64,000 nucleotides of DNA. Source: Polycyclovorans sp002706265 (GTDB taxonomy: Bacteria > Pseudomonadota > Gammaproteobacteria > Nevskiales > Nevskiaceae). The DNA is taken from positions 281,689-345,688 of the forward strand of contig CAXBBM010000001.1 in NCBI GenBank assembly GCA_963973915.1. Reading direction: 5' to 3'. Positions within the stretch are counted from its first letter, which is position 1. The number at the start of each line of letters is the position of its first letter. The notes under the pieces were generated by a model. The model worked only from the letters and a program-made list of their open reading frames with translations. It had not been told where the DNA came from and did no database searches. Position numbers and translations under genes: made by a program. Below are positions 59,924-64,000 of this stretch, in pieces.

Positions 59924-61291
59924 ATGTCGATTTTCCGCGATCCGTTTGACCCCGAAACCCGCCTCCACGCCCAAGGCTGCGGCTGTGCCCGGTGCAGCAC
60001 TTCGGCGACCCCCGCCGCCCGCCCGGCCGATTCCGCAGAAGGCCGTATCGCCCAGGTGGTCGAAAGTGCGCTGGTGCGCGGGCTGTTCGGGCACCACGAC
60101 GAACAGCGTCGTCAGGTGCTGCGGGCGATGGGCGGCGGCAGTCTGGCCGCCATCCTCGGCACCTTGCTGCCCATGGATGCGATCAAGGCCGCGGCCATCG
60201 AGGCGTCCGGGCCGCTGGAAAAGACCAAGCTCAAGGTGGGTTTCGTGCCCATCACCTGCGCCACGCCCATCATCATGGCCAAGCCCATGGGCTTTTATGA
60301 GAAGTACGGACTGGATGTCGACGTGATCAAGACCGCCGGCTGGGCGGTGGCCCGCGACAAGTCGCTGAACAAGGAGTACGACGCCGCGCACATGCTCACC
60401 CCGATGCCGCTGGCCATGAGCCTGGGCGCCGGTTCAACCGCCGAGCCGTTCTTGATGCCGGCCGTCGAAAACCTCAACGGCCAGGCCATCACCCTGCACA
60501 ACAAGCACAAGGACAAGCGCGACCCAAAGCAGTGGAAGGGTTTCAAGTTTGCGGTGCCGTTCGAATACTCGATGCACAACTTTCTGCTGCGCTACTACGT
60601 CGCCGAAGCCGGGCTGGACCCGGACAAAGACATCCAGATTCGCGTGGTCCCGCCGCCCGAGATGGTCGCCAACCTGCGCGCCGACAACGTTGACGGCTAT
60701 CTGGCGCCAGACCCCTTCAACCAGCGCGCCGTGTACGAGGGCGTGGGCTTCATCCACCTGCTGACCAAGGACATCTGGGACGGCCACCCCTGCTGCGCCT
60801 TCGCCTGCAGCCAGGCGTTCGCCCTCGAAAACCCCAACACCTTCGGGGCGCTGTTCAAGTCCATCGTCGAGGCCACGCATTTCGCTGCCGCGGCCGAAAA
60901 CCGCGCCGACATCGCCAAGGCGATCAGCCCGGCCAATTACCTCAACCAGCCCGAAACCGTGGTCGCCCAGGTGCTCACCGGGCGCTATGCCGATGGCCTG
61001 GGCGAGGTGAAGAACGTGCCCGACCGCATCGACTTCAACCCCTTCCCCTGGCACTCGATGGCGGTGTGGATCCTGACCCAGATGAAGCGCTGGGGCTACA
61101 TCAAGGGCGAGGTCGACTACCGGCAGATTGCCGAGCAGGTGTATCTGGCGGCCGACTGCGGAAAGCTGATGAAGGAACTCGGCTACGAACCGCCGAAAAC
61201 CACGTACCAGACCTACTCGATCATGGGCAAGACCTTTGACCCGGCAACGCCGGATGCCTATGTCGACAGCTTCGCCATCCGTCGTTCCTGA
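59924..61291 (+). CDS. Cyanate/nitrate-type ABC transporter substrate-binding protein
   Basis: 455 residues from ATG 59924 (GAGGTGAC upstream). N-terminal Cys cluster GCGCARC (C19, C21, C24) precedes a twin-arginine-like signal (RRQVLRAMGGGSLAAIL, arginines at 62-63). The binding domain is of the NrtA/CynA type (KVGFVPITCATPIIMA, GYLAPDPFNQRAVYEG). The early Cys cluster before an export signal is unusual; it might bind a metal in the cytoplasm. The cyanase gene at the end of the operon argues for cyanate as substrate. Confidence 0.85.
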   Translation: MSIFRDPFDPETRLHAQGCGCARCSTSATPAARPADSAEGRIAQVVESALVRGLFGHHDEQRRQVLRAMGGGSLAAILGTLLPMDAIKAAAIEASGPLEKTKLKVGFVPITCATPIIMAKPMGFYEKYGLDVDVIKTAGWAVARDKSLNKEYDAAHMLTPMPLAMSLGAGSTAEPFLMPAVENLNGQAITLHNKHKDKRDPKQWKGFKFAVPFEYSMHNFLLRYYVAEAGLDPDKDIQIRVVPPPEMVANLRADNVDGYLAPDPFNQRAVYEGVGFIHLLTKDIWDGHPCCAFACSQAFALENPNTFGALFKSIVEATHFAAAAENRADIAKAISPANYLNQPETVVAQVLTGRYADGLGEVKNVPDRIDFNPFPWHSMAVWILTQMKRWGYIKGEVDYRQIAEQVYLAADCGKLMKELGYEPPKTTYQTYSIMGKTFDPATPDAYVDSFAIRRS

Positions 61292-61300
61292 GGGGTTCTG

Positions 61301-62128
61301 ATGCGCTCACTGCCCGTACGCGCGGCGCTGCTGTCACTGGTTCTGCTGCTGGTGGGCGCAGGCCTGTGGGAGGCGGCCAGTACCGCCCCGGAATCGGCCG
61401 AGGCGGTGTCGGAGTACGACATGCTGGTGGCCGGCGCCGGCGAGAAAGCCCGCGTGCCGGGGCCTTCGGCGGTCATCGCCCACGCCTGGGCAGCGCTGTC
61501 CGATCCCTTCTACGACCGCGGCTCGAATGACAAGGGCATTGGCATCCAGCTCGGCTACTCGGTGGGCCGGGTGCTCACCGGCTACCTCCTTGCGGCGCTG
61601 GTGGCCATTCCCATCGGCTTTGTGATTGGCATGTCGCCGCTGTGGCAGCGGGCGCTGGACCCGTTCATCCAGGTGCTCAAGCCGGTGTCGCCGCTGGCGT
61701 GGATGCCGCTGGCCCTGTTCGTGATTCAGGACTCGGCGCTGTCGGCCATCTTCGTGATCTTCATCTGTTCGATCTGGCCCATGCTGATCAACACCGCCTT
61801 CGGCGTGGCGTCGGTGCGCCGCGACTACATCAATGTGGCACGCACCCTGGAGCTGGGCCGCCTGCGCACCGCGCTCACGGTGATTCTGCCCGCCGCCGCA
61901 CCGACCATTTTCACCGGCATGCGCATCTCGATCAGCATCGCCTGGCTGGTGATCGTGGCCGCCGAAATGCTGGTCGGCGGCACCGGCATTGGCTACTACG
62001 TGTGGAACGAGTGGAACAACCTGAACCTGACCAGCGTGATTTTCTCGATTCTGATGATTGGCGTGGTCGGCATGCTGCTCGACCGGCTGCTGGCCGGCGC
62101 CGCGCGTTTCGTGCAGTACGTTGACTGA
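61301..62128 (+). CDS. Cyanate/nitrate-type ABC transporter permease
   Basis: 275 residues with a first hydrophobic segment (ALLSLVLLLVGAGLW) and five to six further helices. The ABC permease EAA-type loop is VARTLELGRLRTALTVILPAAAPTI. It is like NrtB/CynB/TauC. It lies 9 bp after the binding-protein gene and 7 bp before the ATPase gene. Confidence 0.9.
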   Translation: MRSLPVRAALLSLVLLLVGAGLWEAASTAPESAEAVSEYDMLVAGAGEKARVPGPSAVIAHAWAALSDPFYDRGSNDKGIGIQLGYSVGRVLTGYLLAALVAIPIGFVIGMSPLWQRALDPFIQVLKPVSPLAWMPLALFVIQDSALSAIFVIFICSIWPMLINTAFGVASVRRDYINVARTLELGRLRTALTVILPAAAPTIFTGMRISISIAWLVIVAAEMLVGGTGIGYYVWNEWNNLNLTSVIFSILMIGVVGMLLDRLLAGAARFVQYVD

Positions 62129-62135
62129 GCGCGCC

Positions 62136-63050
62136 ATGACCACGGCAGACAGCAGATTCGTCCAGGTCGATGGCCTGTCCAGAAGCTTCCCCGGCGAGCG
62201 CGGCGGTGAGGCGCTGACGGTGTTCGAGCAGGTCAACTTCGCGATCGCCCGCGGCGAGTTCATCTGCGTGATCGGCCACTCCGGCTGCGGCAAATCGACC
62301 ATCCTCAACATCCTCGCCGGGCTCGACCAGCCCAGCCAGGGCGTGGCGCTGATGGAAGGCCGCGAAATTGCCGGCCCCAGCCTCGACCATGGCGTGATTT
62401 TCCAGAACCACAGCCTGCTGCCCTGGCAGAGCACGCTGCAAAACGTCAGCTTCGCGGTGGCCGCCCGGCATCGCGACTGGTCGCGCGCCCAGATTCTGGC
62501 CCACAGCCGGCAGTACCTGGACCTGGTGGGCCTCAACGGTGTTGAAGACCGACGCCCGTCACAGCTGTCCGGCGGCATGCGCCAGCGCGTCGGCATTGCC
62601 CGCGCCTTTGCCATCGAACCCAAGCTGCTGCTCATGGACGAGCCCTTCGGCGCACTCGATGCACTGACCCGGGGCACCATTCAGGACGAATTGGTGCGCA
62701 TCTGCCAACAGACCACGCAGACCGCCTTCATGATCACCCACGACGTCGACGAAGCCATGCTGCTCGCCGACAAGATTCTGCTGATGACCAACGGCCCCAA
62801 GGCCCGCATCGCGGAGATTGTCGAGGTCTCGCTGCCGCGACCGCGCAGCCGCTCGACGGTGATCTTCGAGCCCAACTACTACCCGATCCGCAATCACCTG
62901 GTCGATTTTCTGGTGAGCCGATCCAAGACCTTCCGCGACCAGCCGCCCACCGGCTACGACCCGCGGCATCCGCCGCAGGTCAGGCCGCAGGCCGACGGGT
63001 CTGCCGCGCCCCAACACCCTGCCACCTCTGGAGCACCCCATGACCCGTGA
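62136..63050 (+). CDS. Cyanate/nitrate-type ABC transporter ATPase
   Basis: 304 residues from ATG 62136. Walker A is GHSGCGKST, the signature LSGGMRQRVGIARAF, Walker B LLLMDEPFGALD, with the switch His in FMITHDVDEA. It is like NrtD/CynD. A Pro-rich C-terminal tail of about 30 residues is extra. Overlaps cynS by 11 bp. Confidence 0.93.
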   Translation: MTTADSRFVQVDGLSRSFPGERGGEALTVFEQVNFAIARGEFICVIGHSGCGKSTILNILAGLDQPSQGVALMEGREIAGPSLDHGVIFQNHSLLPWQSTLQNVSFAVAARHRDWSRAQILAHSRQYLDLVGLNGVEDRRPSQLSGGMRQRVGIARAFAIEPKLLLMDEPFGALDALTRGTIQDELVRICQQTTQTAFMITHDVDEAMLLADKILLMTNGPKARIAEIVEVSLPRPRSRSTVIFEPNYYPIRNHLVDFLVSRSKTFRDQPPTGYDPRHPPQVRPQADGSAAPQHPATSGAPHDP

Positions 63051-63483
63051 AGACGTGACCGCCGCCATCCTCGCCGCCAAGTTCGCCAAGAAGCTCAAGT
63101 GGGCCGATCTGGCCGCCGCCATCGGCCTGAGCAAGGAGTGGACCACCGCCGGGCTGATGGGGCAGATGACCTTCACCGCCGAACAGGCCGACATTCTGGG
63201 CGCGCTGCTGGACCTGAATGCCGACGCCCGGGCAGCGCTGCAGGTGGTGCCCTACAAGGGTTCGCTGCCCAGCGCGATCCCCAGCGACCCGCTGATCTAC
63301 CGCTTCTACGAGCTGATCGCGGTCTACGGCACCACCTTCAAGGCACTGATTCACGAGGAGTTTGGCGACGGCATCATGAGCGCCATCGATTTCTCGCTCG
63401 ACATCCAGCGCGAGCCCGACCCTAAAGGCGATCGGGTGCGCATCGTCATGAGCGGCAAGTTTCTGCCGTACAAAACCTACTGA
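63040..63483 (+). CDS. cynS: Cyanate hydratase (cyanase)
   Basis: 147 residues; converts cyanate and bicarbonate to ammonia and two CO2, giving nitrogen and detoxifying cyanate. Catalytic residues of the decameric enzyme are R88, E91 and S114 (DPLIYRFYELIAVYG and GDGIMSAIDF). The N-terminal helix bundle is standard. It ends the transporter operon, which fixes the likely substrate of the ABC system. Sigma-54 promoter E follows 43 bp downstream and belongs to the next unit. Confidence 0.97.
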   Translation: MTREDVTAAILAAKFAKKLKWADLAAAIGLSKEWTTAGLMGQMTFTAEQADILGALLDLNADARAALQVVPYKGSLPSAIPSDPLIYRFYELIAVYGTTFKALIHEEFGDGIMSAIDFSLDIQREPDPKGDRVRIVMSGKFLPYKTY

Positions 63484-63526
63484 GCGGCTCGGGTCGGCAC
63501 ACGCGGCCAGTGACATGCGCAGCGGT

Positions 63527-63542
63527 TGGCCCGCTTCTTGCC
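63527..63542 (+). promoter_or_regulatory. Sigma-54 promoter E
   Basis: TTGGCCCGCTTCTTGCCC: GG at 63528 and GC at 63540 with ten bases between. The -24 half (TTGGCCC) is slightly off consensus. Predicted start near 63553. Confidence 0.72.
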
Positions 63543-63568
63543 CTAAACCTGTTGCAGCAGGACACGGC

Positions 63569-63652
63569 AAACCAAAGACGGTTTCACCCGGGTCCATCCA
63601 CAAGGCAAAGGCGCCCCCGTCCTCACACACGTGATGGCGGGGGCTTTTTTTT
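63569..63652 (+). promoter_or_regulatory. ANTAR-type leader RNA with attenuator (unit E)
   Basis: P1 at 63569-63584 (AAACC, loop AAAGAC, GGTTT); P2 at 63604-63615 (GGC, loop AAAGGC, GCC); terminator at 63613-63652 (GCCCCCG/CGGGGGC, inner pairs extended by a short stem) and eight T. Both loops keep A1 and G4. The arms differ in sequence from leaders A-D, while the layout and the P2/terminator overlap are kept, which argues that the fold rather than one repeated sequence is conserved. Confidence 0.75.
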
Positions 63653-63676
63653 GGGTTTGTTTCAAGGGAGCTACAC

Positions 63677-64000
63677 ATGATTGTGAACACACTTCGTCCC
63701 ATCCTGTTCAGTGCGCTGGTGCTCGGCAGCAGCGCCAGCGCGTGGGCGGAAGCGGCGCCGCTTTCAGCGTTGGAAGGGGCCCTCACCGGCGGCACGGTCA
63801 ACGTCAATCTGCGCCTGCGCTACGAGTTGGTCGAGCAGGACAACGCGCTTGAAGATGCCGATGCCCTGACCTTGCGCACGGCCCTGGGCTACACCACCCA
63901 GGCGTGGAATGGGGTCAGCGCCTTCGTCGAGATGGAGAACATCGACGCGCTGGTGGACGACTACTCCGGCGTGCCACCGCCGACGCAGTTCTCGGTGGTC
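63677..64000 (+). CDS. Outer-membrane porin (N-terminal part, runs off window)
   Basis: The frame is open to the end of the window. GGGAG precedes ATG 63677. A signal peptide (ending ASAWAEAAP) is followed by beta-strand sequence with alternating aromatic residues (VNLRLRYELVEQDNA, LRTALGYTTQAWNGVSAFVEME) that resembles alginate-export-type or OprD-like channels. It is expressed behind sigma-54 promoter E and leader E, so it may import the nitrogen compound handled by this region. Confidence 0.75.
   Translation, partial: MIVNTLRPILFSALVLGSSASAWAEAAPLSALEGALTGGTVNVNLRLRYELVEQDNALEDADALTLRTALGYTTQAWNGVSAFVEMENIDALVDDYSGVPPPTQFSVV

Noticed and set aside
59924..63050. Nitrate transporter NrtABC as first reading
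   Set aside because: The operon ends with cyanase overlapping the ATPase gene, and no nitrate or nitrite reductase is present, so cyanate is the better substrate call.
1..64000. tRNA or rRNA genes, CRISPR arrays, transposases, phage genes
   Set aside because: None seen: no cloverleaf with acceptor-stem pairing, no regular spacer repeats, and no transposase or integrase motif in any frame.

Overview
This is a high-GC window whose gene content suggests a gammaproteobacterium. The evidence is the linkage rlmD-cysM next to a BarA/GacS-type hybrid kinase, acpS-pdxJ-recO, scpA-scpB-rluB, a TonB/ExbB2/ExbD operon headed by a DUF3450 protein, and a NagZ/L,D-transpeptidase envelope set. I cannot name a genus; relatives of Nevskiales or Xanthomonadales would be my guess.

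Positions 1-35070 are mostly core genome: cell wall (nagZ, L,D-transpeptidase, M23 peptidase), RNA modification and translation (rlmD, rluB, thrS, trpS, gltX), cofactors and lipids (pdxJ, acpS, thiolase, atoE, a QueD-like protein), chromosome maintenance (recO, scpA, scpB), a seven-gene TonB energiser operon, and signalling (a BarA-like kinase; a CHASE/PAS hybrid kinase overlapping a REC-GGDEF protein). Positions 35116-36345 are a gene graveyard with remnants of macB, kdsB and miaB joined end to end.

Positions 36432-64000 are accessory and share one regulatory design. Six transcription units start with a sigma-54 (-24/-12) promoter followed by a short leader RNA. Each leader can fold two small hairpins with six-base loops having A at loop position 1 and G at position 4, then an intrinsic terminator whose 5' arm overlaps the second hairpin. 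That is the known layout of RNAs read by ANTAR-domain antiterminators (NasR, NasT, AmiR). NtrC-like sites lie upstream of several of the promoters. The units are: a five-gene TPR-lipoprotein/RND-exporter operon (minus strand); a divergent OmpA-family gene with a cupredoxin; a second cupredoxin inside an exact 835-bp tandem duplication; a DUF3034 protein with an exported truncated hemoglobin and FMN-binding/PepSY membrane proteins; a NirB-like flavoprotein fused to a [2Fe-2S] domain and a cytochrome-b-like membrane domain, with an 11-heme cytochrome, other c-type cytochromes, a globin and a NarX/NarL-like pair; and a porin at the right edge.

A cyanate uptake and hydrolysis operon (cynABD-like transporter plus cynS) lies between the last two units. 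My interpretation is that nitrogen limitation (NtrC/sigma-54) starts these transcripts and that a second signal, by analogy nitrate or nitrite sensed through an ANTAR protein encoded elsewhere, lets them be completed. The genes build an unusual envelope redox and transport system around nitrogen supply. No nitrate reductase, siroheme nitrite reductase or ANTAR protein is present in the window.
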